Part shown: positions 1 through 4,935 of the stretch, in pieces
Layout: each line of letters opens with the position of its first letter
Numbering within the stretch: position 1 is the stretch's first letter
From: JAFGQJ01 sp964495755
GTDB lineage: Bacteria > Spirochaetota > Spirochaetia > SZUA-6 > DRHE01
NCBI GenBank assembly: GCA_964495755.1
Contig: CAZBXU010000206.1
Span: 1-5,888, forward strand
Direction: 5' to 3'
DNA: 5,888 nucleotides
Notes under the pieces: model-generated
The model's database searches: none
The model's input: only the letters and a program-made list of their open reading frames with translations
Told to the model about the DNA's origin: nothing
Position numbers and translations under genes: made by a program

Positions 1-522
1 CGCCCCTTCTGTCTGGTCGAGCACTGTAGCAAAGGCCTCCTCCATGCTGGTGAAGGCACGGGAGCGGGCGATCCTGTCGAAGATGCGGATCTGCTCGATC
101 TTGGTGATTTCCACGTTATTGCGTACGGAAATTGAAAACGTCTTCTCCCGTGTGTGATAGACGATCTTGAGGTACAGTCCCAGCTCTTTCTGTTTCTGCA
201 GATAATGTTGGATGTTCTCCAGAGTATCCTCTTTGAAGTTCTTCATGCCCTCCGCATAGTGTTGGGGGTTGTTCAGGTCCAGGCCTTTTTCCTTGAAATA
301 GGCCCGTTTGGTGTTCGCCTTCTTGGCGTTTACCGCCAGTTCCCGCAGGCAGTAGGAAAGCTGATCCTTGACCTCCGGGAAGCCAAGCTCGCCGAGGAAG
401 AGGTTGAGGACCTCATCGAGATACTCCTCCGTCTCGTGAGGCAGAGTGAAGGTCTTGAAGGTCAGAGGAATAGAGTTGTGCGCTGCCCGCTTTACCTGTT
501 CAACATTGACTTGTGGAGGCAT
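1..522 (-). CDS. ATPase-like (possible GHKL/HATPase fold) protein, N-terminal 174 residues
   Basis: The leftward gene starts at the ATG at 520-522 and runs off the left edge, so 174 residues are visible and the C-terminus is missing. An in-frame TAG lies 15 bp upstream, which fixes the start region. Residues 61-70 (ELAVNAKKAN) resemble the N box of GHKL ATPases (histidine kinase, HSP90, anti-sigma kinases), where Glu and Asn bind Mg-ATP. Residues 133-139 (VRNNVEI), followed by IRIFDRI, sit where the G1 box DxGxG would be, but the usual Asp and Gly residues are absent. The last visible residues, TEGA, would lead into a glycine-rich G2 box just outside the window. A charged, probably helical insert (about 77-115) separates the two motifs. 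A signalling or regulatory ATPase is the best guess. No phospho-acceptor His domain or membrane segment is visible. It diverges from the NIF3 gene. The family assignment rests on motif resemblance only. Confidence 0.6.
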   Translation of the reverse strand, partial: MPPQVNVEQVKRAAHNSIPLTFKTFTLPHETEEYLDEVLNLFLGELGFPEVKDQLSYCLRELAVNAKKANTKRAYFKEKGLDLNNPQHYAEGMKNFKEDTLENIQHYLQKQKELGLYLKIVYHTREKTFSISVRNNVEITKIEQIRIFDRIARSRAFTSMEEAFATVLDQTEGA

Positions 523-553
523 CAGTTCATCCAGCTAAATTTATTATTAATTG

Positions 554-582
554 AGAATATCTTCCCCACATCCCGATGTCAA
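554..582 (-). promoter_or_regulatory. sigma70-type promoter for the leftward ATPase-like gene
   Basis: Read on the minus strand, a perfect -35 TTGACA (577-582) is followed by a 17-bp spacer and a -10 TATTCT (554-559). Transcription would start near 547, giving a leader of about 25 nt before the ATG at 522. The leader has only a weak Shine-Dalgarno candidate (GGATG). The -35 lies 9 bp from the -35 of the opposing promoter. Confidence 0.7.
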
Positions 583-591
583 CCCAACGAG

Positions 592-620
592 TTGATCCGA
601 CTATCCCCTGCTGTTATAAT
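592..620 (+). promoter_or_regulatory. sigma70-type promoter for the NIF3-lspA cluster
   Basis: TTGATC (592-597), a 17-bp spacer and a perfect TATAAT (615-620) make a strong promoter. The -10 ends only 8 bp before the ATG at 629, so the expected transcription start (about 627-629) is at or next to the start codon. The mRNA for the first gene would then be leaderless or nearly so. Confidence 0.7.
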
Positions 621-628
621 GAGCGACC

Positions 629-1390
629 ATGGTTCTCGAGGAATTCGATGCTCTAATCCGTAAGATCCTTGCTCTGGATGAGTGTTCTGGAAGCGACGTG
701 GCTCTCAACGGGCTTCAGGTGGCTAATGGCAGCGCAACCGTGGAGAAGGTGGCTTTTGCCGTGGATGCCTGCCTGGAGAGCATCCGCCGAGCCGCGGAGT
801 GGAAAGCGGACCTGCTGTTCGTTCATCACGGGTTGTTTTGGGGAAAGCCCCTGGCGGTTATCGGCGGACACTACCAGCGCCTCCGTGCCTTGATCGAGGC
901 GGATCTGGCCCTGTATGCGGTTCACCTGCCCCTGGATATGCATCCCGAGCTCGGCAACAATTACGGTCTTGCCCGGCGCATCGGTTTGCAGCAGCTCGAG
1001 CCTTTCGGCAAGTACAAGGGCATGAAGATTGGTTTTAAGGGCAGGCTGGCCGAGCAGATGAGCCTCGAACAGGTCGTACGGCTGTGCTGCGGGGGCAAGG
1101 AACACGGAATCAACGTTCTCCCCTTCGGTCCTGAGAACATCAGTACCGTTGGGATCGTGTCCGGAGGAGCGGCGGATGAAGCCTACCAGGCCATTGACGA
1201 GAGGCTTGATCTGTTCATTACCGGAGACGCTGATCACACGATCTATCATCACTGCCTCGAGGGTCGAATCAATGTGATCTTCGGCGGACACTACCTGACC
1301 GAGACCTCCGGTGTCACCCTTCTGGCCAAAAAGCTGGAAAAGGAAAGCGATCTAGAAACGCGTTTTTTCGACATTCCTACCGGCCTGTGA
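629..1390 (+). CDS. NIF3/YqfO-family dinuclear metal-binding protein
   Basis: This 253-residue protein has the full set of NIF3-family metal-site motifs: FVHHG (64-68, His66 and His67), HLPLD (99-103, Asp103), HPELGNN (105-111), GD at 199-200 followed by a His-rich stretch (203-208), and GGHYLTE (219-225, His221 and Glu225). In characterised members the equivalent His, His, Asp, His and Glu ligate two metal ions. The family is widely conserved. Its cellular role is unsettled: bacterial members are often labelled GTP cyclohydrolase I type 2, which is weakly supported. The length matches the short form without the inserted YqfO middle domain. The N-terminus (residues 1-34, with NGLQVANG) aligns with the family start, supporting the ATG at 629 even though no Shine-Dalgarno site precedes it. 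It is first in a probable operon with lspA, whose TTG lies 26 bp after its stop. Confidence 0.9.
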   Translation: MVLEEFDALIRKILALDECSGSDVALNGLQVANGSATVEKVAFAVDACLESIRRAAEWKADLLFVHHGLFWGKPLAVIGGHYQRLRALIEADLALYAVHLPLDMHPELGNNYGLARRIGLQQLEPFGKYKGMKIGFKGRLAEQMSLEQVVRLCCGGKEHGINVLPFGPENISTVGIVSGGAADEAYQAIDERLDLFITGDADHTIYHHCLEGRINVIFGGHYLTETSGVTLLAKKLEKESDLETRFFDIPTGL

Positions 1391-1403
1391 GCTTGAGATA
1401 GTT

Positions 1404-1409
1404 GGAGGT
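1404..1409 (+). promoter_or_regulatory. ribosome binding site that sets the lspA start
   Basis: GGAGGT lies 7 nt before the TTG at 1417. The longer in-frame alternative, TTG at 1402, overlaps this site and has no ribosome binding site of its own, so 1417 is the better start. Confidence 0.75.
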
Positions 1410-1416
1410 ATCGCTT

Positions 1417-1926
1417 TTGAGTCTAAGAAAGAAACTTCTCCCCCTGGTGCTTACCGGCAGTGTTGTTTTGGTGGATCAAGTTGTCAAATGGATTGTCTCC
1501 AAGGCGCTTCCCTATGGCCGGCCCGTTGAGATCATCGGTGATTTCCTGCGTTTTACCTTCGTGCAAAACCCGATCCTCTCCTTCAGCATGGGCCGCGGCT
1601 TCGGGGATACAGGCCGGATCATCCTGACCATGGTGTTGCCCATGCTGGTGGTGGCGATCGTGCTGTACTACTTTCTGGCCGGGAAGGATGTCACCCAGGG
1701 CCAACGCTGGGTTCTGGCGGCGATTATGGGGGGCGGACTGGGCAATCAGGTAGACAGGTATTTTCGCCCGGACGGGGTGATTGATTTCATCGACGTGAAG
1801 TTCTATGGTATCTTTGGTTTTGAGAGGTGGCCCGTGTTCAACATCGCCGATTCAACGGTCGTAGTGGCGGGGATCACCCTGCTAGTAAGTTATATAATAA
1901 CTGGAGTGAGAGAGAAGAATGAATAA
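1417..1926 (+). CDS. lspA: lipoprotein signal peptidase (signal peptidase II)
   Basis: LspA is an inner-membrane aspartyl protease that removes the signal peptide of diacylglyceryl-modified prolipoproteins. The 169-residue protein (TTG start at 1417) has the usual size and four predicted membrane helices, at about 6-26, 67-89, 97-113 and 146-163. Family motifs are visible: VDQVVKW near residues 19-25, GGGLGNQVDR (105-114), VIDFID (121-126) and FNIAD (141-145). The catalytic pair should be Asp123 and Asp145. The segment between them is a few residues longer than in E. coli LspA. The motif that normally reads N-x-G-A/V-A-F reads NPILSFS here (51-57), keeping the Asn and Phe but losing the Gly. 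It lies between the NIF3 gene and a small membrane gene that overlaps its last 8 bp, so the three are probably co-transcribed. Spirochaetes depend heavily on lipoproteins, so the gene is likely essential. Confidence 0.93.
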   Translation: MSLRKKLLPLVLTGSVVLVDQVVKWIVSKALPYGRPVEIIGDFLRFTFVQNPILSFSMGRGFGDTGRIILTMVLPMLVVAIVLYYFLAGKDVTQGQRWVLAAIMGGGLGNQVDRYFRPDGVIDFIDVKFYGIFGFERWPVFNIADSTVVVAGITLLVSYIITGVREKNE

Positions 1927-2191
1927 AAAGGCCAACACGGTTCTGTTCCTGCTTGGAGCCACCGTTTTCAACCTGCTGATGATGTTCCTCCTAATCGTGA
2001 TGTTTCTCGTGCTGATCTCGGCGATCTTCCGGGATTCCTTGAATCCCAACATGCTCTCGATCCTGATGATCATTGTCTTTATCGGTTCGATCGCCGCCTC
2101 GTTTTTCATCTACGGACGGCTGGTGAAGTGGTTGTCCCGCAAGATTGACATGGAGAAGTACTTTTTGCCTTTGTTTCGGAGGAAGAAATAA
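1919..2191 (+). CDS. small two-helix membrane protein of unknown function
   Basis: This 90-residue protein starts at the ATG at 1919, inside the end of lspA (8-bp overlap). The purine-rich stretch just before it (GAGAGAAG) can serve as a ribosome binding site, and translational coupling to lspA is likely. Two hydrophobic helices are visible, at about 8-37 and 45-67. A short basic N-terminus (MNKK) and a strongly basic C-terminus (FRRKK at the end) predict both ends in the cytoplasm under the positive-inside rule. No catalytic motif is present. I do not recognise a characterised family. Position and coupling suggest a partner or accessory factor for LspA or for lipoprotein maturation, which is inference from context. 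Codon use matches the neighbours, so it looks like a real gene. Confidence 0.82.
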   Translation: MNKKANTVLFLLGATVFNLLMMFLLIVMFLVLISAIFRDSLNPNMLSILMIIVFIGSIAASFFIYGRLVKWLSRKIDMEKYFLPLFRRKK

Positions 2192-2200
2192 GCCCCTCTA

Positions 2201-3826
2201 TCAATACCCGTCGGACATTGAAATGTTGAGGTCTTTCTTGTACAGCTCGCCGTACACAAACCCTCGGTTCTTTAGATTGTCCTTGATGCCCTGAGGGAAG
2301 GGCAACATTCGCCAGAAGATTCCCCGAACCTCCCGTTCCAGTTTCTGAGTACCCTGACTCTCTTTGGTTATCCAGAGAATGTAGTCCCGGATGAAGTAGT
2401 CTTTTACATCCCCTCTCAGTCTCTGTTCCTGGAACCACTGGTAGTAGCGGCCGGTGATGCCTTCCTCCATCCAGTAGTGCTGAGCCCTTTCCTTGGCTAC
2501 CTGCCAGCGCAGGTCCGCCAATGCGGAAATTACCGCCGTTTCTACATCTTTGGGGAAGAGGGGTAATGCGATACGTCCCCGGCTGGAGGCGCGGTTGTAG
2601 CGTTCGAAAGGTTCCCAGCAGATACCGGTGTCCCCGTAGGTGGGAAGTAACATGATGTAGGGTACGATACGACTGGTCTGACCCTTGAAGGTCCGCTCGA
2701 ATACTCCCGAATCTATCGACTCGACCTTGGCCATGATGTTGATCACGTTTTCCCGCGTACACATTTCCCGGATGTTGGGGCGGAAGTACTGTTTCATCAG
2801 GATGGGAAAGTGATTTCCCTGTCGGCCGACACACATCTTGGACATCTGGCGCACTGACTGAAACTCGCTGGTAACCACACCCCGGTCCATAGACAAGTCC
2901 ACGCCATCGGCTTTTTCTTCAAGGTTTCGAAGCTCCTCGTCCATGTTTTCAAGGGTGTTGTAGGACAGCTTGATGTCCCTGTCCAGATTACTTAGTTGTC
3001 GAAGGATCGTGTTGACCTGGCTGATCGCTTCCCGCTGCTCCGGGCCGAATGCGTCTTTCAAACCTCCGAACTCTGGGCGAGTATGGTGACGAAGTACCGT
3101 CTGAACTCGGTTCAGTAAATTGGACTCCAGCTCGTCTATCTGCCCGATCTTGTTCTGAAGCAAGGACAGTTCGGCCTGGCGTTTTCCCCGGCGCTTCTCC
3201 ACAATCTCCACGGTTTTATGATTCTCGTCCAACCGGGCTCGTTTGACCTCGTCGGTTGCCGAAGGCCGGATCGAACCTTGGGCGATCTTAGTCAACCACT
3301 CATCTACGTAGTGGATCGGCTCATCGGTTTTGTTTGCAAAGACGATCCGGCTGATCACATCCCGCTGTTCCGCGGAGATCAAGGTAGGGGAGAGAATCCC
3401 GAAGCGCAGGAGCAGCCGTTTGGGTAGCGGCATGTGAAGTGATATTTTCGCCGCTACCCGTTGGGCCAACTCCCAATAGGCGGTCGTGAGGCGGGCACGA
3501 TATATGGATTTGTCTTTAGGATCCTTCGCCGTAGCGAACTGGGTGAGCAGCTGATGCGTCCGTCGCGCGGTCTCTCCTTCGTCGGCGAGGAGGCTTTTGT
3601 AGTAATTCTTATCTTTGAAGTAGGGTTTAGGCTTCTCCTCCAGTTTGGTCTGGATATCGAAGCTTTTTTTGCTCAGATTGACGTCGTCAGGTCCTTTTTG
3701 TTCTAACCGAGTCTCTTCGGTGAACAGAGCGGAGAACTCGGGCTTTTGGGTTTGAGTTGTAGCTGTGATCCCCATGAGATCAGCAATATCCGGATCCAGC
3801 TGTCCTGAGGAGAAATCGTTAGCCAT
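2201..3826 (-). CDS. conserved-looking protein of unknown function, 541 residues
   Basis: This is a soluble, charged protein with no signal peptide or membrane segment. The start is set at the ATG at 3826. The frame stays open 16 codons further upstream, but those codons are the 3' half of the tRNA-Ala gene and are not protein-coding. The N-terminal 60 residues are Ser/Thr/Gln-rich and probably disordered, opening with an acidic motif (LDPDIADLMG, 10-19). Residues 70-185 look helical, and 195-305 are rich in Lys, Arg, Glu and Leu, consistent with coiled coil. The C-terminal part (about 315-535) is the most domain-like. It holds CVGRQGNHFP (332-341), a hydrophobic strand VPYIMLLP (388-395), then GDTGICWEPFERYN (398-411), GRIALPLFP (417-425), and a Trp/Tyr-rich helical tail. 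I recognise no enzymatic signature. I suspect a spirochaete-restricted family. No Shine-Dalgarno site precedes the ATG, which lies 6 bp after the tRNA. Confidence 0.85.
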   Translation of the reverse strand: MANDFSSGQLDPDIADLMGITATTQTQKPEFSALFTEETRLEQKGPDDVNLSKKSFDIQTKLEEKPKPYFKDKNYYKSLLADEGETARRTHQLLTQFATAKDPKDKSIYRARLTTAYWELAQRVAAKISLHMPLPKRLLLRFGILSPTLISAEQRDVISRIVFANKTDEPIHYVDEWLTKIAQGSIRPSATDEVKRARLDENHKTVEIVEKRRGKRQAELSLLQNKIGQIDELESNLLNRVQTVLRHHTRPEFGGLKDAFGPEQREAISQVNTILRQLSNLDRDIKLSYNTLENMDEELRNLEEKADGVDLSMDRGVVTSEFQSVRQMSKMCVGRQGNHFPILMKQYFRPNIREMCTRENVINIMAKVESIDSGVFERTFKGQTSRIVPYIMLLPTYGDTGICWEPFERYNRASSRGRIALPLFPKDVETAVISALADLRWQVAKERAQHYWMEEGITGRYYQWFQEQRLRGDVKDYFIRDYILWITKESQGTQKLEREVRGIFWRMLPFPQGIKDNLKNRGFVYGELYKKDLNISMSDGY

Positions 3827-3832
3827 CGGTAT

Positions 3833-3906
3833 TGGAGGCGACGGGAATCGAACCCACGGCCTCGTGAATGCCATTCACGCGCTCTAGCCAACTGAGCTAC
3901 GCCCCC
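3833..3906 (-). tRNA. tRNA-Ala (anticodon GGC)
   Basis: The 74-nt sequence folds as a complete cloverleaf. The acceptor is GGGGGCG with CGCCTCC, the D stem is GCTC/GAGC, and the anticodon stem CGTGA/TCACG encloses a loop reading ATGGCAT. The T arm is GTGGG-TTCGATT-CCCGT, and the discriminator is A73. The anticodon GGC reads GCC and GCU alanine codons. The G3-U70 wobble, the main identity element for alanyl-tRNA synthetase, is present. The 3' CCA is not encoded: the base after A73 begins ATACC. Maturation therefore needs RNase Z or exonuclease trimming plus CCA addition. The 541-residue CDS begins 6 bp downstream on the same strand. Confidence 0.97.
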
Positions 3907-3920
3907 GAAGTGTTGAATAA

Positions 3921-3949
3921 ATAATAGTAATGCTCCCGCGCTTTGTCAA
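3921..3949 (-). promoter_or_regulatory. promoter for tRNA-Ala and probably the 541-residue CDS
   Basis: On the minus strand, a perfect TTGACA (3944-3949), a 17-bp spacer and TATTAT (3921-3926) precede the tRNA. The expected start near 3914 gives a leader of about 8 nt before G1 of the tRNA. No separate promoter is evident for the downstream CDS. The sequence between -35 and -10 is GC-rich, and a TTATT tract follows the -10. Confidence 0.8.
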
Positions 3950-4079
3950 TACAAACGAGCAAACCGGTTGCCTCGACCGACGGTTTCACTACCGGCGTTC
4001 CTGTGCGGGGTTCGGAGATCAACCGCCTTCCATTTGTCGCCGAGACTCGAATTAGGGTGTACATTATTGATAGGTCCAG

Positions 4080-4100
4080 GTCAAGAAAAAAGGGCTTGAC
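4080..4100. promoter_or_regulatory. inverted repeat overlapping the ptsN-like -35 element (possible operator)
   Basis: GTCAAG (4080-4085) and CTTGAC (4095-4100) form a perfect 6-bp dyad with a 9-bp centre (A-rich, then GGG). The right arm overlaps the -35 TTGACA at 4096-4101, so a protein bound here would compete with RNA polymerase. It could equally be chance, since one arm is the promoter consensus itself. The rest of the 3907-4133 spacer holds the two promoters and no further gene or RNA that I can see. Confidence 0.35.
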
Positions 4101-4125
4101 AATGAAACACTAGTGATGTTATAGG
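4096..4125 (+). promoter_or_regulatory. promoter for the ptsN-like gene
   Basis: A perfect -35 TTGACA (4096-4101) is followed after 18 bp by TATAGG (4120-4125), a four-of-six match to the -10 consensus. The -10 ends 8 bp before the ATG at 4134, the same geometry as at the NIF3 promoter. This again predicts a very short or absent leader if 4134 is the start. Confidence 0.55.
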
Positions 4126-4133
4126 GATAGGCT

Positions 4134-4616
4134 ATGTTGAGCTGTTTTCAGGGAGGCACCGTAGTGCAGAGCCTCTCCAGTCAAGATAAGTTCGCCGCTA
4201 TCAGGGAGCTGATTCACAAGGCCCCCGTTTTTTCCGGACTGGGCTGCCGGGACCAGCTCGAGCAAGCCGTGGTCTACAGAGAAAAAATACTCTCTACGGG
4301 CCTGGGCCGAGGTGTCGCCGTGGCTCATGGTACCACCGACACGATCAAAGAGATCGTTATCGCTCTGGGTATCTCCAACGAGGGGATCGATTTTGATTCC
4401 TTCGATCATGCCCCGGTACACCTGTTGTTCGTAATCACCAATCCTCCGGGCAGGCAGATGGAGTACCTGGTTGCCCTCTCTACCGTGACGCGGCTGGTAC
4501 GGGATGAAGCGTTTCGAGAGGTCCTGAAGTCCAGGGTACCGGCCCGCGAAATCGAGCTGAAGATCTGCCAAGCCTTCAGCGATTGCCTGGACAGGTACGG
4601 CAAGCTTTCCAACTAA
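4134..4616 (+). CDS. PTS EIIA type-2 domain protein, PtsN (EIIA-Ntr)-like
   Basis: This 160-residue protein is a single EIIA domain of the fructose/mannitol/nitrogen-regulatory type. The active-site region YREKILSTGLGRGVAVAHG (48-66) matches the family pattern, with His65 as the expected phospho-acceptor. The following DHAPVHLLFVITNP (91-104) and the RDEAFREVLKS helix (123-133) also fit. No EIIB or EIIC domain is attached or adjacent, so a regulatory role like PtsN is more likely than sugar transport. The start is uncertain. ATG 4134 keeps the complete N-terminal strand of the family but has only a weak ribosome binding site. GTG 4164 has GGGAGG (4151-4156) at ideal spacing but loses ten residues. 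I favour 4134 because residues 2-27 align with PtsN N-termini. A sugar kinase lies downstream, beyond a small gene. Confidence 0.88.
   Translation: MLSCFQGGTVVQSLSSQDKFAAIRELIHKAPVFSGLGCRDQLEQAVVYREKILSTGLGRGVAVAHGTTDTIKEIVIALGISNEGIDFDSFDHAPVHLLFVITNPPGRQMEYLVALSTVTRLVRDEAFREVLKSRVPAREIELKICQAFSDCLDRYGKLSN
4151..4156 (+). promoter_or_regulatory. possible ribosome binding site for an internal GTG start of the EIIA gene
   Basis: GGGAGG lies 7 nt before an in-frame GTG at 4164. If used, it gives a 150-residue EIIA and a leader of about 30 nt. In the longer form the same bases fall within Gln-Gly-Gly codons, so the match may be accidental. Confidence 0.35.
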
Positions 4617-4664
4617 TCCCCCTCGGTAACCATCATTCCAGCCATCGATCTTCCGTTCAGTTAA

Positions 4665-4895
4665 GTGATCAAAAGAACATTCAAAGAAGAGCGCTATACC
4701 GCGAAACATCTACTGGAAAACCTTTCCGAGGTATCTCTTTCCAATGAAACCCTAGAACTCGTAGAAGATCGGATTCACATGTCCTGCTATGCCGGAAAAG
4801 CTCTTGACGCGGCCATGGGGAGGTGCAACAATATCGGCAATTTACGTCACGTTACTAGTGGAGGGTTGGCTGAAGATGCTCGTGTTCAAGGGTGA
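4665..4895 (+). CDS. small unrecognised gene, apparently frameshifted near 4817-4820
   Basis: A GTG at 4665, just after an in-frame TAA, opens a 76-codon frame ending at TGA 4893-4895. The first 50 residues look like real protein: charged, helical, with HLLENLSEVSLSNETLELVE (15-34) and CYAGKALDAAM near 41-51. After ATGGGG (4815-4820) the protein becomes less plausible. The next forward frame, by contrast, stays open to TGA 4933-4935, uses GC-ending codons like the neighbours, encodes a hydrophobic segment, and ends in an ATGA overlap with the kinase start. A one-base change in the GGGG run would join the halves into a protein of about 90 residues. I do not recognise the family. No good Shine-Dalgarno site precedes the GTG, so the start is uncertain. 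It could be a sequencing error, a recent pseudogene or a slippage site. Confidence 0.45.
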   Translation: MIKRTFKEERYTAKHLLENLSEVSLSNETLELVEDRIHMSCYAGKALDAAMGRCNNIGNLRHVTSGGLAEDARVQG

Positions 4896-4935
4896 GAGCA
4901 CTTCCAAGGCGGGGTTGCTGTATATATCCGTATGA
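4816..4935 (+). pseudogene. second-frame continuation of the small gene, up to the kinase overlap
   Basis: From about 4819 this frame reads GGATISAIYVTLLVEGWLKM and on to YISV, with stop TGA at 4933-4935. It is hydrophobic in the first half and could be a membrane helix. Codon third positions from 4861 on are mostly G or C, unlike the competing frame. Alone it would have to start at ATG 4789, which lacks a ribosome binding site. That makes it more likely the displaced C-terminal part of the gene beginning at 4665. Its TGA overlaps the ATG of the sugar kinase (ATGA). Confidence 0.4.

Noticed and set aside
154..663. 169-codon rightward frame over the ATPase-like gene
   Set aside because: It is antisense to the partial leftward gene, crosses both divergent promoters and overlaps the start of the NIF3 gene. 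Leu/Val-rich composition fits a complement shadow.
653..1291. 212-codon frame opposite the NIF3 gene
   Set aside because: It is a shadow of a strongly supported gene, with no ribosome binding site and no family motif.
1402..1416. Longer lspA beginning at TTG 1402
   Set aside because: The GGAGGT site at 1404-1409 would lie inside the coding region and points to the TTG at 1417.
2106..2834. 242-codon leftward frame within the 541-residue gene
   Set aside because: It overlaps the convincing frame on the same strand, with low-complexity His/Arg/Gly composition typical of an off-frame reading.
3827..3874. N-terminal 16-codon extension of the 541-residue protein
   Set aside because: These codons are the 3' half of the tRNA-Ala gene plus its 6-bp spacer. 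The apparent peptide (RPWVRFPSPP) is the usual translation artefact of a tRNA T arm.
3703..3891. 62-codon leftward frame starting in the tRNA
   Set aside because: It reads through the tRNA (GFDSRRL artefact) and then out of frame through the N-terminus of the 541-residue gene, with no codon-use support.
3971..4000. Possible second structured RNA or terminator hairpin in the tRNA-ptsN spacer
   Set aside because: Only a 4-bp CGGT/ACCG stem is present, with no T tract and no tRNA or riboswitch-like features.
4119..4709. 196-codon leftward frame opposite the EIIA gene
   Set aside because: The plus-strand EIIA domain with active-site His is unmistakable, and the antisense frame has no promoter or motif.
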